A DNA stretch of 64,000 nt from an uncultured Paracoccaceae bacterium (GCA_937146765.1 CAKZRP010000030.1:1-64000), one strand, 5' to 3'; shown: positions 36,864 to 46,623, counted from the stretch's first letter. Program-made: numbers and translations. The notes: generated by a model from the sequence alone, not told the origin.

Positions 36864-37988
36864 TCAACGTTTGAAATTGGCCGCCACAAAGGGCAGCGGG
36901 GTCACGGTGACGGGCGCGCGTTTACCGCGCAACTCGCCGAAAATCTGGGTGCCATCGGCCGCGAATTCCGCCGCGACATAGCCCATGGCAACGGGGCCAT
37001 TCACGGTCGGGCCAAAGCCGCCCGAGGTGATGGTGCCAATCGGCGCGCCGCCTTCGGCACTGGCGTAAAGCACCACGCCCTCGCGCATCGGCGCACGGCC
37101 TTCGGGGCGCAGACCAACCCGCTTGCGCGGGGCCGCGCCGCCCAGATCGGCAAAGACCGCCTCAGCCCCTGGAAAGCCCCCTGCCCGTTCGCCACCGGGG
37201 CGACGCACCTTCTGGATGGCCCAGCCCAGCGCCGCTTCCAGCGGGCGGGTCTCGGTGTCGATGTCATGGCCATAGAGGCACAGCCCCCCCTCCAGCCGCA
37301 GGCTGTCGCGGGCGCCAAGACCGATGGCCTCGACCGCCTCCAGCGCCAAAAGCGCCTGCGCGAAGTCCTCCGCCTCGGCCTCCGGCACGGAAATCTCGTA
37401 GCCATCCTCGCCGGTGTAGCCAGAGCGGGAAATCCACAACTCCGCACCCTGCCACGCAAAGGTGCCCACATCCATGAAACGCATCGCCGCAACGCCCGGC
37501 ACCAAGGCCTCCAACGCCGCCTCCGCAGCCGGCCCCTGCAGCGCGATCAGTGCGCGGTCCAGCACGGGTTCAACGGAAATCTCCGGTTCCAGCGCCGCTT
37601 TCATCCGCGCCAGATCGGCATCCTTGCAGGCCGCATTGACCACCACAAAAAGGTGATCCCCGCGGTTGGCGAACATCAGGTCATCCTCGATGCCCCCCGC
37701 CGCATTGGTGAACAGACCGTAGCGCTGGCGTCCCTCAGGCAGGCCCAGCACATCCATCGGCACCAGACGCTCAAACGCGGCGGCAATCGCCGCGTAGCTT
37801 TCGGCGCGCAGGATCACCTGCCCCATGTGGCTGACGTCAAAGAGGCCGGCCTTTTCGCGGGTGTGGTTGTGCTCTTTCAGCACGCCCAGCGGATATTGCA
37901 CCGGCATCAGATAGCCGGCAAAGGGCACCATCTTGGCGCCGAGGCTCTCGTGCAGGGCTGTGAGAGGAGTGGTCTTCAGATCCGTCAT
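36864..37988 (-). CDS. gcvT: Aminomethyltransferase GcvT (T protein)
   Basis: GcvT transfers the methylene group from GcvH to tetrahydrofolate, releasing ammonia. I chose the ATG at 37988 (MTDLKTTPLTALHESLGAKM), which gives the normal T-protein N-terminus; the longer in-frame form lies in the riboswitch leader. Family motifs include AKMVPFAGYLMPVQY, GLFDVSHMGQ, ISRSGYTGEDGYEI and ARDSLRLEGGLCLYGHDI. Length is 374 aa. It is first in gcvT-gcvH-gcvP, with the tandem glycine riboswitch in its leader, so glycine should turn the operon on. Confidence 0.97.
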   Translation of the reverse strand: MTDLKTTPLTALHESLGAKMVPFAGYLMPVQYPLGVLKEHNHTREKAGLFDVSHMGQVILRAESYAAIAAAFERLVPMDVLGLPEGRQRYGLFTNAAGGIEDDLMFANRGDHLFVVVNAACKDADLARMKAALEPEISVEPVLDRALIALQGPAAEAALEALVPGVAAMRFMDVGTFAWQGAELWISRSGYTGEDGYEISVPEAEAEDFAQALLALEAVEAIGLGARDSLRLEGGLCLYGHDIDTETRPLEAALGWAIQKVRRPGGERAGGFPGAEAVFADLGGAAPRKRVGLRPEGRAPMREGVVLYASAEGGAPIGTITSGGFGPTVNGPVAMGYVAAEFAADGTQIFGELRGKRAPVTVTPLPFVAANFKR

Positions 37989-38445
37989 TCGGCTCTGCCT
38001 TCCGCTGCTGCGGCCGGTGCGGTCAAATCGGGATATGTCATCGTGTCGAATGGCATCCGGCATCCAAGGTTATGCACAGACCTATTCTGTGCGCTTCGAT
38101 GCCCCCTCTGTCCTTGCGCCTGAGATCGTTATCCCTTCGGCGTCCCAATCATGTCGGGCACTCTCCAGAGTCGTACACAGCACACGGTCCTTTTGGCCTG
38201 AGAGTTTCCGGGGCGGTTGCTCCTTCGGCACCGTTCCCTGCGCATCACGCGCCGGGCGGTTCTCCCATGTGCTGGCCAGACGCTACCAGTGGAGTAAAAC
38301 CGGCGCAAGACGGAAAACTCACACAACAGGTCGCAATTGGTGCAAAATCGCGCCGCATCGCAGCAAAGGGGCAATTGTATCAAGCCTGCCCGAGAATTGT
38401 GCGCATGGATTGCGGGGTGAAAAATCCGCTGCCATAGCTTTGCGC
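37989..38445. other. Divergent region between gcvT and gap, holding the glycine riboswitch
   Basis: This is 457 bp. About 173 bp are the tandem riboswitch; the about 170 bp before the gap start must contain both promoters. I could not pick out a convincing -35/-10 pair. The gap start has no clear purine-rich ribosome site. No further gene is visible. Confidence 0.6.
38104..38276 (-). promoter_or_regulatory. Tandem glycine riboswitch in the gcvT leader
   Basis: Read on the minus strand there are two adjacent glycine aptamers. The first (38275-38185) starts GGGAGAACCGCC, contains the conserved GGTGCCGAAGGAGCAA core and ends CTCAGGCCAAAAGGACCG. The second (38168-38105) starts CTGGAGAGTG, contains ACGCCGAAGGGATAA and ends CTCAGGCGCAAGGACAG. 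This is the cooperative tandem architecture. It sits about 115 nt upstream of gcvT in its leader. I see no obvious terminator between the riboswitch and gcvT, so control at translation start is possible. The divergent gap gene lies on the other side. Confidence 0.93.
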
Positions 38446-39435
38446 ATGAAGATAGCGATCAATGGATTCGGCCGCATTGGCCGCACGATTCTCCGCCAGA
38501 TCCTGAAGGCCCCCGCGGGCTCCGGGATCGAGATCCTCTGCATCAACGATATCGCCGATGCGGAGATGTGTGCCTATCTGTTCCAATACGACAGCACCTT
38601 TGGGGTCTACCCCGGCGAGGTGCGGCTGGAGGGCGGCGATCTGGTGGTGGACGGGCGGCATCTGCGTCTGACGCAGCAGGCCAATATCACCTCGCTGGAC
38701 CTCTCTGGCGTCGATGTGCTCTTGGATTGCACCGGCATTGCCCGCAGCACCGATCTGGCCGAGCGTGGGCTGGCGGCTGGTGCTTCCAAGGTTTTGATTT
38801 CCGGTCCGTCCCCGGCGGCAGAGATCACCGTGGTTTACGGCGTGAACGATTCCGCGTTGGGAACGGAGAAGATCGTCTCCAATGCCTCCTGTACCACCAA
38901 TGCGGTGGCCGCTCTGGTGCAATTGGTCGATCAGGTTGCTGGGATCGAGATGGGTCACATGACCACGATCCATTGCTATACGAACTCCCAACCGATGGTG
39001 GACACGCCGCGCGGTGACTATGCCCGTTCGCGCGCCGGCGCCATGTCGATGGTGCCCACCACCACCTCTGCGATGCATCTCATCGACGTGGTGCTACCGC
39101 ATCTGGCCGGGCGGATTTCGGGGGCTGCAGTGCGCGTTCCGACCGCCAGCGTTTCGGCTGTGGACCTAGTAGCTCGCTTCAAGACCAACTGGGATCAGGC
39201 GGAGCTGATGACGGCGCTCAAATCCGCAGCAGAGGCCTCGTCCATTCTGGGCTGGACCGAGCAAGCGTTGGTTTCCTCCGACCTGCGTGCCCGTCCGGAA
39301 TCGCTGGTCGTTGCTGCGCCGGAAACCCGGATGGTTGACAGCCGTCAACTTCGCATCTTCGGTTGGTATGACAACGAATGGGGGTTTTCAGCCCGGATGC
39401 TGGACGTGGCCCGCTCGATGGCGCGAGGCGCCTGA
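38446..39435 (+). CDS. gap: Glyceraldehyde-3-phosphate dehydrogenase family protein (type I)
   Basis: This 329-residue enzyme has the NAD-binding INGFGRIGR, the catalytic Cys in SNASCTTNAV and the catalytic His in TTIHCYTNSQ. The last helix motif WYDNEWGFSARM is present. Several otherwise well-conserved positions differ from common GAPDH (NDI for NDL, PTASVSAVDL for PTPNVSVVDL, TNSQPMVD), so it may be a second GAPDH paralogue or act on a related phospho-aldehyde such as erythrose 4-phosphate. I chose the ATG at 38446 because the protein then starts MKIAINGFG. The upstream in-frame extension crosses the antisense of the riboswitch and is not coding. Confidence 0.88.
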   Translation: MKIAINGFGRIGRTILRQILKAPAGSGIEILCINDIADAEMCAYLFQYDSTFGVYPGEVRLEGGDLVVDGRHLRLTQQANITSLDLSGVDVLLDCTGIARSTDLAERGLAAGASKVLISGPSPAAEITVVYGVNDSALGTEKIVSNASCTTNAVAALVQLVDQVAGIEMGHMTTIHCYTNSQPMVDTPRGDYARSRAGAMSMVPTTTSAMHLIDVVLPHLAGRISGAAVRVPTASVSAVDLVARFKTNWDQAELMTALKSAAEASSILGWTEQALVSSDLRARPESLVVAAPETRMVDSRQLRIFGWYDNEWGFSARMLDVARSMARGA

Positions 39436-39613
39436 TCAAGGGGCCTTGTCGGCGGGATACCGCCAGCCCGCCCGCTATTCGGCAAACCTTCCGCAGCGAG
39501 GACGTCAAGAGGTTTTCTCCACAGCCTCAACCGTGTAGCGTCGACTTTGCCCGACGGGGGACTATTTGCCCCGGACGATGCCAGATTTTTGACTGCCCGC
39601 TGCCGGAGACCAC

Positions 39614-41449
39614 ATGACCCGCCATTGCAAGGCACGCCCGCGCGTGCAGAGCCTGTTCTGCGGCTTGCGCCCCCTGCCCCTCGCCCTCGCCATGGCCGTC
39701 AGCCTGAACTGTGCCACTGCAGCACAGGCTCTGGACACCGAGTTTTCCGCGCCTGCAGCACCTGAGGAGCTCAGGGAACGGCTTGAGGGCGCAAGCGCCG
39801 CGCTGGCTCTGGGCGAAGGTGCCGAGGTTCAGGAGATCATCGCGGCGGCCCTCTCCGATTACCGGACGCTGGTGCAGGTGCTCTATGACGCGGGATATTT
39901 TGCTCCGGTGGTGAATATTCGGCTGGATGGTCGCGAGGCGGCAGCCATCAACCTGCTGACGCCGCCAAAGGCAGTACAGGCCCTTACCATCTCGGTTGAT
40001 CCAGGCGACAGCTACAGCTTTGGCAAAGCGATCATTTCCCCCCTTCCGGAAGGGCGCGTCGTGGAACTTCCTGAGAATTTCGCCACCGGGCGCCCTGCCA
40101 CGACAGGCGTGATTGAAGAGGCGGTCACCGCCGGACTGAACGCCTGGGACAAGGCAGGTCATCCAAAGGTGGAACTGGCCAGTCAGACCATCACCGCAGA
40201 TGCGGTGAAGAACCGTCTGGATGCTGACCTGCGGATTGCACCGGGCCCCCTGCTTCGGCTTGGCCGAATGCAGGTTGTCGGCGAATCCGACGTCCGTCGC
40301 GATGCGATCCAGCGCATTGCAGGCTTTGCCACCGGCCAGGTCTACAGTCCGGATCTGGTCTCAAAATCCGCCACCCGCCTGCGCCGCACGGGGGCGTTTT
40401 CCAGCGTCTCCCTGCGGCAGGCGGAAGAGCCAAATCCGGATGGCACCCTCGACTTCATCGCCGAAGTGGAAGACCTGCCCAAGCGCCGCTTCACCTTCGG
40501 GGTCGAAGTGTCCTCCTCCGAAGCCGTGGAGCTTTCGACCAGCTGGATGCATCGCAACCTCTTTGGCGGCGCTGAGAAGCTGAAGATCGATCTGTCGCTC
40601 AGCGGGATCGGGACCAGTGACATGGACGGAACCATTTCCGCCCGGCTCGACCGTCCCGCCGCCTTGGGCACCGACCGGACCCTGTTCTACCTCGGCGCTC
40701 TCGAAAAACTGGACGAAGAACACTATACCGCCTCCAGCGCCACCGGCGCCATCGGCCTGCGCCGTGTGGTATCGGACACCACCTATGTGGAGGCTTCACT
40801 CGGTCTGCGTTGGGTGACCGCAGACGATGCCTATGGCAGCGACAGGGAGTTCAAATATCTCGTCGGACGGCTGCGGGGCGAAAAGGACAAGCGCAACATC
40901 AAGACCGACCCCTCCGCAGGATACTACCTGGAAGGTGAGATCGTCCCATTCGTCGGGCTCGACGGCGGCGATCCCGGCGTGCAGCTCAATATCGATGCGC
41001 GCGGCTACAAGGCCATCGGCAGCGCAGGTCGCGTGGTCCTGGCCGGACGGGTGCAACTGGGGTCTTTGGTCGGGCCGGACGCCAGCAATGTCTCCCCCAC
41101 TCTGCTTTATTTCTCAGGTGGGGCGGGGTCCGTGCGCGGGCAGGAATTCCAGTCCCTTGGCATCGATGTCGGCGGCGACATCGCAGGCGGGCGCAGCTAC
41201 CTTGCACTGTCTGGTGAAATACGGGGACGTCTCACCGACACGATTTCGCTGGTCGGCTTCTATGACGCCGGTTTCATCGACAGCAGCAGCTTCATCAGCG
41301 GCGACAGCGAATATCATGCCGGCGCCGGCATCGGCCTGCGTTACAATGTGACGGGGATCGGTCCGATCCGCCTCGACCTTGCCATGCCGGTGGCTGGCGA
41401 TACCGAGGACGGTCTGCAATTCTACATCGGCATAGGACAGGCGTTTTGA
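39614..41449 (+). CDS. tamA: Outer-membrane translocation and assembly module TamA
   Basis: This 611-residue BamA-superfamily protein has a signal peptide (about 1-40, ending near AQALD), an N-terminal POTRA region (about 60-290) and a C-terminal beta barrel (about 300-611) that ends in Phe, as outer-membrane barrels do. Barrel motifs include LYFSGGAGSVRGQEFQ, the lid/loop region of Omp85 proteins, and PIRLDLAMPV. TamA works with TamB to insert proteins or move lipids between membranes. Its stop overlaps the tamB TTG start, so the two are coupled. Confidence 0.92.
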   Translation: MTRHCKARPRVQSLFCGLRPLPLALAMAVSLNCATAAQALDTEFSAPAAPEELRERLEGASAALALGEGAEVQEIIAAALSDYRTLVQVLYDAGYFAPVVNIRLDGREAAAINLLTPPKAVQALTISVDPGDSYSFGKAIISPLPEGRVVELPENFATGRPATTGVIEEAVTAGLNAWDKAGHPKVELASQTITADAVKNRLDADLRIAPGPLLRLGRMQVVGESDVRRDAIQRIAGFATGQVYSPDLVSKSATRLRRTGAFSSVSLRQAEEPNPDGTLDFIAEVEDLPKRRFTFGVEVSSSEAVELSTSWMHRNLFGGAEKLKIDLSLSGIGTSDMDGTISARLDRPAALGTDRTLFYLGALEKLDEEHYTASSATGAIGLRRVVSDTTYVEASLGLRWVTADDAYGSDREFKYLVGRLRGEKDKRNIKTDPSAGYYLEGEIVPFVGLDGGDPGVQLNIDARGYKAIGSAGRVVLAGRVQLGSLVGPDASNVSPTLLYFSGGAGSVRGQEFQSLGIDVGGDIAGGRSYLALSGEIRGRLTDTISLVGFYDAGFIDSSSFISGDSEYHAGAGIGLRYNVTGIGPIRLDLAMPVAGDTEDGLQFYIGIGQAF

Positions 41450-44400
41450 AACAGTCGGCCCGCACCCTCGCCCTTCTTTCGACCCTCGCAACCAGCACAG
41501 CGATCTGCCCAACCGCGACATGGGCGCAAGATGCGTCTGAATCCGGTGGGCTTCTGGTCTCCTTTCTTGAGGACACGCTGTCGAGCGACAACCGCGCCAT
41601 CAGCGTGCAGGGCTTGGAGGGCGCGTTTTCCTCGCAAGCCAAGATCGCACGCCTGACGGCCTCGGACGAGGATGGCGTCTGGCTCACCGTCGAAGGCGCC
41701 GAACTCGATTGGAACCGGCTGGCGCTGGTGCGCGGGCGTTTCTCGGTCAACCACCTCAAGGCCGAGCGCATCGTCATCGAGCGTCAGCCCAAGGCCCTGC
41801 CAGCCGATCCCGAATTGCCGACACCAGAAGCAACGCCCTTTGCACTGCCGGATCTGCCGGTCGCGCTGGAGATTGGCGAGATTTCCGCAGGCCAGATCGA
41901 ACTGGGCGCGGCCCTCATGGGTCAGGAAGCCCGCCTTTCCGTGGAAGGCGCGCTCACCCTCGCCGAAGGGGCGCTCGAGACCAAACTGCAGATCGCCCGG
42001 CTCGACCGCCCCGGAGACGGGCTATCGCTGGCAGCAAGCTATGCCGACAGCAGCGAAAATCTGGCGCTGGACCTCGCGCTGAACGAATCCCCCGGCGGCC
42101 TGTTGTCCTCTGCGATGGACCTGCCCGGCCGCCCAGACTTGCGGCTGGCCATCACGGGCGATGGGCCGCTTGCGGATTTCAAAGCCGATATCGGCCTTGC
42201 GACAAATGGCAGTGACCGGATCAGCGGACAGGTGACCTTGTCCGGACTGGGCGGCGTGACCAGCGGTGCCGAGGCTGGACTGGCCTTTGCCGCCGATCTT
42301 GGCGGCGACATCGACCCGCTTTTGAAGCCGGAGTACCGTGCCTTCTTCGGGCCCGGCCTGCGGGCCACTGTGAAGGGCCAGACCCTGCCCACCGGAGGCG
42401 TCGATCTGGAAAGCCTCGCACTGCGCACCCAGGCGCTGCAGTTCAGCGGGGCGCTGCGTCTTGAAGGGAGCGAGATCGCTACCGCCAACCTGCGCGCCGC
42501 GATCATCCCGCCGGGCGGTCAGGCCGCGGTGATCCTGCCGGTCTCCGGTGGCGGTACCACCCTTGCAGGGCTAGAGCTGACCCTGCAAAAGCCTGAAGGC
42601 GAGACCTGGCAGATCAAGGGCGACCTCAGCAGCCTGCGCAGCCCCGACCTGTCGCTGGCCCGCGCGGCCTTTTCCGCAGCCGGCACTCTCGATCAGAGCA
42701 CCGGCTTTGCCCTGGATGGCGCGCTCGACGCGCAGCTGAGCGGCTTTCAACTGGCCGATCCGGCCTTGGCGGCTGCAACGGGCAGCGAGGTCACGCTCAG
42801 CACGCGGCTCACCACCGAGGACGGTGCCGATTTCCTCCTCCGCGATCTCGATGTGCAAGGCGAAGATTATGCCGCGCGCGGCGAAATCCGCTTCAATGGG
42901 GTCGAGGGCGATGTCCGGGTAGCAACCACCCTTTCGGTGACAGCCGAAGACCTGTCGCGTTTCTCCGCCCTCTCTGGTCAGGATCTCTCGGGCAAGGCCC
43001 GCGCGGACGTGACCGGCTACTACCAGCCTCTGAGTGGCGCCTTTGGCGTTGATCTCGACCTTCTGGGGCAGGACCTTGGCACCGGACTTGCCGAGGTCGA
43101 TCCCCTGCTCGTGGGTGACAGCACACTGGCGCTGGTTGCGGCACGCGACACATCAGGAATGCGCATCGATCGCTTCGATCTGCAGACCGCAGAGGTGAGC
43201 GCCAGTGGACGGGGCAACCTCGACAGCGAGGACGGAGCACTGGTTCTGGATGCCCGGCTGGCCAAATTGGAGCGCTTCGTGCCCGACCTGCCCGGGCCGC
43301 TCACCGTTTCGGCGCGGTTCGACCGCAGCGGAGAGCGGTTTGACGGCACCGCGACCCTGCGCGCGCCTCGGCAGATTGCCATGGACCTCGACGGCAGTCT
43401 GACCCTCGCGGGCGAGGCGGACTTCCAGTTCGACGCGACCGTCGGCACACCAGAGGCCTTTGCCCCGCAACTCGCCGGCGCGCCGCTTCTTGCCAAGGGC
43501 ACCGCAACCCGCCGCGGCGGCACCTGGACCGGAGAGGCTGATGTCTCTGCCACCGGCGGCACCGAGGCGCAAGTCAAGGGACGTTTCGAGGAGGCCAGCG
43601 GCGCGGTGGATCTGGATCTCTCCGCGCTGATCGCGCGGGTGCAGCAATTTGCGCCCGAAATCACCGGCGAGGCCAGCACCACCCTTTCGGCCACGCGTCG
43701 GGAGGGCACATGGCAAGGCAAGGGGGACCTGACCGCCCCCGGCGCAACCCGCGCCACCTTTGACGGCGGGTTCACCGAGGCAACCGGCGCGGTGGACCTC
43801 AATCTCAAGGCCAATGTCGCCGAGGTCCAGGCCTTTGTTCCCAGTATCAAGGGCGCGGCCAGCACCGATCTCGCGGCCACCCGCCGCGACGGCCAGTGGC
43901 AGGGCACCGGCAGCCTCGGAGCACCGGGAGAGACCACGGCCCGGTTCACAGGCAGTTTCGCCGAAACCTCGGGCGATGTGGATCTGAAGCTTGTCGCAGA
44001 GGTCGGCGATATGCGGGCCTATGCGCCCTCCGTCGCCGGGAGGGCCTCTGCCGACCTCACTGCCACCCGCCGCAGCGCGCTCTGGGACGGCAGTGGCACG
44101 GTGACCGGCCCGGCCGGTGCCTCGGCGGATCTGAGCGGTCGCTTCAACGAGGCCGACGGGGCGGTCAACCTGCGCTTTGACGCCATCGTGCGGCAATTGC
44201 AGCAGTTCATTCCAGGGCTCGACGGCGTCCTGACCGCCAAGGGAGAGGCCAGCCGTGCCGATGGTCTGTGGCAGATCGAAACCACGGCGGATGGCCCGCT
44301 CGGCATCGACTCGCGGATCGCGGGCAGCTGGAACGAGACCACGTCCGAAGCGGATGTAACCGCCAAGGGCTCGCTCCGGCTGGAGGGGGCCAATGCCTTC

Positions 44401-45639
44401 ATCAAGCCGAACCTCCTGCAGGGGCTGGCGCAATTCGACCTTGCCCTCAGAGGACCGGCGCAGCTCAGTTCCCTCAGCGGCACGGTCACCACATCGGAAG
44501 CCAAACTGGTCCTGCCCGAGGCAGCGCAGGCTATTGATGGTATCGCAACGCGGATTTCCCTCAGCAATGGCAGCGCCAACCTGTCGCTCTCTGCCCGTCC
44601 CCGCGATGGCGGGCAGTTGCAGGTGAGCGGACCGGTCTCCCTCACTGCGCCCTATAATGGCAATATCCAGATCAGCCTCGCCGATGTGGTTGTGACCGAC
44701 AACCTCTCCTATGACACCACGCTTGGAGGCGCTCTTCGGTTCTCGGGACCGCTGGCGGGCAATGCCAGCCTCTCGGGTCGCATCGACGTGGGCGAGACCA
44801 ATATCAACCTCAATACCGCAGGCGGAGCCGTTTCGGCCGCACCGATCCCGCCGATCCGTCACCGAGGCCAGACCAACGCGCAGGCCGCCACCCGTATCCG
44901 CGCCGGGCTGGTGGAGACCGGAAGCGGCGGCAGTGGCGCGAAAACAGCGATAGCGCTCGATGTTCTGATCAATGCCCCCAACCGGATCTTTGCCCGCGGC
45001 CGTGGCCTCAATGCCGAATTGGGCGGTGCGATCACCCTGCGCGGCACCACCGCCAACCTCGCGCCCTCCGGCCAGATCGGGCTGATCCGCGGCACCTTCG
45101 ACATCCTCGGGCGGCGGCTCAATCTCGACGAGGGACGGATCACGCTCCTCGGGGACCTGAAACCCTATCTGGAGTTCCGCTCTACCGCGAATACCGAGCA
45201 GGGCACGGCGACACTGGAGATTTCCGGCAGGGTGGATGCCCCCCAGATCCAGGTCACCTCCGATCCGGCACGCCCCAGCGAGGAAGCCCTGGCGTTGCTG
45301 CTGTTCGGAGACAATATCCAGGACATCTCGCCGCTCGCCCTTGCCCGCCTTGCCGGTTCCGCCCTGACCCTCAGCGGCAGGGGCGGCGGCGCACAGAAGG
45401 CGCTGCGCGACAGCACCGGCGCCGACAATGTGGACATTAGCGCCAATAACCTCGGGGTCGGCCAGCTTGGGCTTGGCGGCTATCTCGCGAACAATGTCTA
45501 TACCGACCTCAATCTGACCGCGGAAGGTGACAGCGAACTGACCATCAACCTCGACCTGACCAAATCGCTGACGGTCCGGGGCAAGGCGGACAGCGTCGGC
45601 AATACCGGGCTCGGGATCTTCTTCAAACGTGACTACTGA
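41446..45639 (+). CDS. tamB: Translocation and assembly module protein TamB (DUF490), with tandem repeats
   Basis: This is a 1397-residue protein with a signal-like N-terminus (about 1-28), a long beta-rich body and the C-terminal DUF490 domain (about 1100-1397). That domain includes ARIRAGLVETGSGG, GQIGLIRGTFDILGRRLNLD and a C-terminal Tyr. TamB forms a hydrophobic-groove beta taco spanning the periplasm. The start TTG overlaps tamA. About residues 629-1000 consist of tandem 62-residue repeats (see separate entry). The N-terminus reads more like a cleavable signal than the usual signal anchor. Phospholipid transport between membranes is the currently favoured role of AsmA-like proteins. Confidence 0.93.
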   Translation: MKQSARTLALLSTLATSTAICPTATWAQDASESGGLLVSFLEDTLSSDNRAISVQGLEGAFSSQAKIARLTASDEDGVWLTVEGAELDWNRLALVRGRFSVNHLKAERIVIERQPKALPADPELPTPEATPFALPDLPVALEIGEISAGQIELGAALMGQEARLSVEGALTLAEGALETKLQIARLDRPGDGLSLAASYADSSENLALDLALNESPGGLLSSAMDLPGRPDLRLAITGDGPLADFKADIGLATNGSDRISGQVTLSGLGGVTSGAEAGLAFAADLGGDIDPLLKPEYRAFFGPGLRATVKGQTLPTGGVDLESLALRTQALQFSGALRLEGSEIATANLRAAIIPPGGQAAVILPVSGGGTTLAGLELTLQKPEGETWQIKGDLSSLRSPDLSLARAAFSAAGTLDQSTGFALDGALDAQLSGFQLADPALAAATGSEVTLSTRLTTEDGADFLLRDLDVQGEDYAARGEIRFNGVEGDVRVATTLSVTAEDLSRFSALSGQDLSGKARADVTGYYQPLSGAFGVDLDLLGQDLGTGLAEVDPLLVGDSTLALVAARDTSGMRIDRFDLQTAEVSASGRGNLDSEDGALVLDARLAKLERFVPDLPGPLTVSARFDRSGERFDGTATLRAPRQIAMDLDGSLTLAGEADFQFDATVGTPEAFAPQLAGAPLLAKGTATRRGGTWTGEADVSATGGTEAQVKGRFEEASGAVDLDLSALIARVQQFAPEITGEASTTLSATRREGTWQGKGDLTAPGATRATFDGGFTEATGAVDLNLKANVAEVQAFVPSIKGAASTDLAATRRDGQWQGTGSLGAPGETTARFTGSFAETSGDVDLKLVAEVGDMRAYAPSVAGRASADLTATRRSALWDGSGTVTGPAGASADLSGRFNEADGAVNLRFDAIVRQLQQFIPGLDGVLTAKGEASRADGLWQIETTADGPLGIDSRIAGSWNETTSEADVTAKGSLRLEGANAFIKPNLLQGLAQFDLALRGPAQLSSLSGTVTTSEAKLVLPEAAQAIDGIATRISLSNGSANLSLSARPRDGGQLQVSGPVSLTAPYNGNIQISLADVVVTDNLSYDTTLGGALRFSGPLAGNASLSGRIDVGETNINLNTAGGAVSAAPIPPIRHRGQTNAQAATRIRAGLVETGSGGSGAKTAIALDVLINAPNRIFARGRGLNAELGGAITLRGTTANLAPSGQIGLIRGTFDILGRRLNLDEGRITLLGDLKPYLEFRSTANTEQGTATLEISGRVDAPQIQVTSDPARPSEEALALLLFGDNIQDISPLALARLAGSALTLSGRGGGAQKALRDSTGADNVDISANNLGVGQLGLGGYLANNVYTDLNLTAEGDSELTINLDLTKSLTVRGKADSVGNTGLGIFFKRDY
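43330..44445 (+). repeat. Six tandem 186-bp (62-residue) repeats within tamB
   Basis: Six successive units of exactly 62 residues were found by aligning the recurring pattern of a Trp/Phe-x-Gly core, a Gly-rich turn, a VDL strand, a QxF-P segment and a T-x-R-R end. Units start at 43330, 43516, 43702, 43888, 44074 and 44260; the last is the most degenerate, and a partial unit may precede the first. The repeats are conserved in protein pattern but not identical in DNA, which suggests an old expansion kept by selection rather than slippage. Confidence 0.85.
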
Positions 45640-46621
45640 GGCCTTCCCCGCAGCCGACCGGCCGCCGCCCCCCATTGATGCCGTGGTTATCGGTCGCAAC
45701 GAGGGCGCGCGGTTGATCGCCTGCCTCGACAGCCTGTCCGGGCAGGTGCGGCGGATCGTCTATGTGGACAGCGGTTCCAGCGATGGGTCCGTGGCCGCGG
45801 CGCGGGCACGAGGGGCCGAAGTCGTCGAGCTGGACCTTGCCCGTCCCTTTACCGCCGCGCGCGCGCGCAATGCCGGTCTGACCCGACTGGGGGCCGCCAA
45901 AGGAGAAGATGCCCTGGTGCAGATGGTGGACGGCGATTGCAGCCTTGATCCCGATTGGCTGCGACGGGCCGCGCGTTTTCTGCAAGAGAACCCACGCGTG
46001 GCGGTTGTCTGCGGTCGACGCCGTGAACGCCACCCCGACGCAAGCCTCTACAACCGCCTCTGCGATATCGAATGGGACACGCCCCCGGGCGAGGCTCTGG
46101 CCTGTGGCGGCGATGCCCTGATGCGCCGTGCCGCGCTGGACGCGGTGGGCGGCTACCGCGAAACGTTGATCGCCGGCGAGGAACCGGAGCTGTGTCTGCG
46201 GCTGCGACGGGAGGGCTGGGCGGTCTGGCGACTGGAGGCGGAAATGACCCTGCATGATGCCCAGATGACGCGGTTTTCCCAATGGTGGCGCCGCAGCCGT
46301 CGTGCGGGTCACGCCTTTGCGGAAGGGGCCTATCTTCATGGAGCCGCTCCCGAACGCCATTGGGTGCGGGAGACCCGGCGAGCCTTGCTCTGGGGCGCGG
46401 TGCTCCCGCTGTTCCTGTTGGCCTTCCTGCCGCTGTTTCCGACCGGAGCCGCCCTCGTAGCGCTGGTCTATCTACTGCAAGCCCTGCGGCTGGCCCGCCG
46501 CGACGGCATCCTGCGGGCGGGGTTTTCCCTGCTCGGCAAACTGGCGGAGGCGCAAGGGGTGTTGGAGTTTCACCTCAACAGGCTGGCCGGGCGCAACCGG
46601 GGTCTGATCGAGTACAAGTAG
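45629..46621 (+). CDS. Glycosyltransferase family 2 protein
   Basis: This 330-residue GT2 protein has VVIGRNEGARL and YVDSGSSDGS (the nucleotide-sugar binding region), the DxD-like VDGDC and a C-terminal catalytic segment. A hydrophobic region around residues 250-290 suggests membrane attachment. It would transfer a sugar from a nucleotide donor onto a lipid- or glycan-linked acceptor; the donor is unknown. The start is GTG at 45629, overlapping tamB by 11 nt. It marks the left end of the surface-glycan and polyketide region and is convergent with the WecG-like gene, 2 bp away. Confidence 0.87.
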   Translation: MTTEAFPAADRPPPPIDAVVIGRNEGARLIACLDSLSGQVRRIVYVDSGSSDGSVAAARARGAEVVELDLARPFTAARARNAGLTRLGAAKGEDALVQMVDGDCSLDPDWLRRAARFLQENPRVAVVCGRRRERHPDASLYNRLCDIEWDTPPGEALACGGDALMRRAALDAVGGYRETLIAGEEPELCLRLRREGWAVWRLEAEMTLHDAQMTRFSQWWRRSRRAGHAFAEGAYLHGAAPERHWVRETRRALLWGAVLPLFLLAFLPLFPTGAALVALVYLLQALRLARRDGILRAGFSLLGKLAEAQGVLEFHLNRLAGRNRGLIEYK

Positions 46622-46623
46622 AT

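Noticed and set aside
43153..45699. 848-codon minus-strand open frame
   Set aside because: It is the antisense of the repeat-rich tamB; the frame stays open because of regular codon bias.
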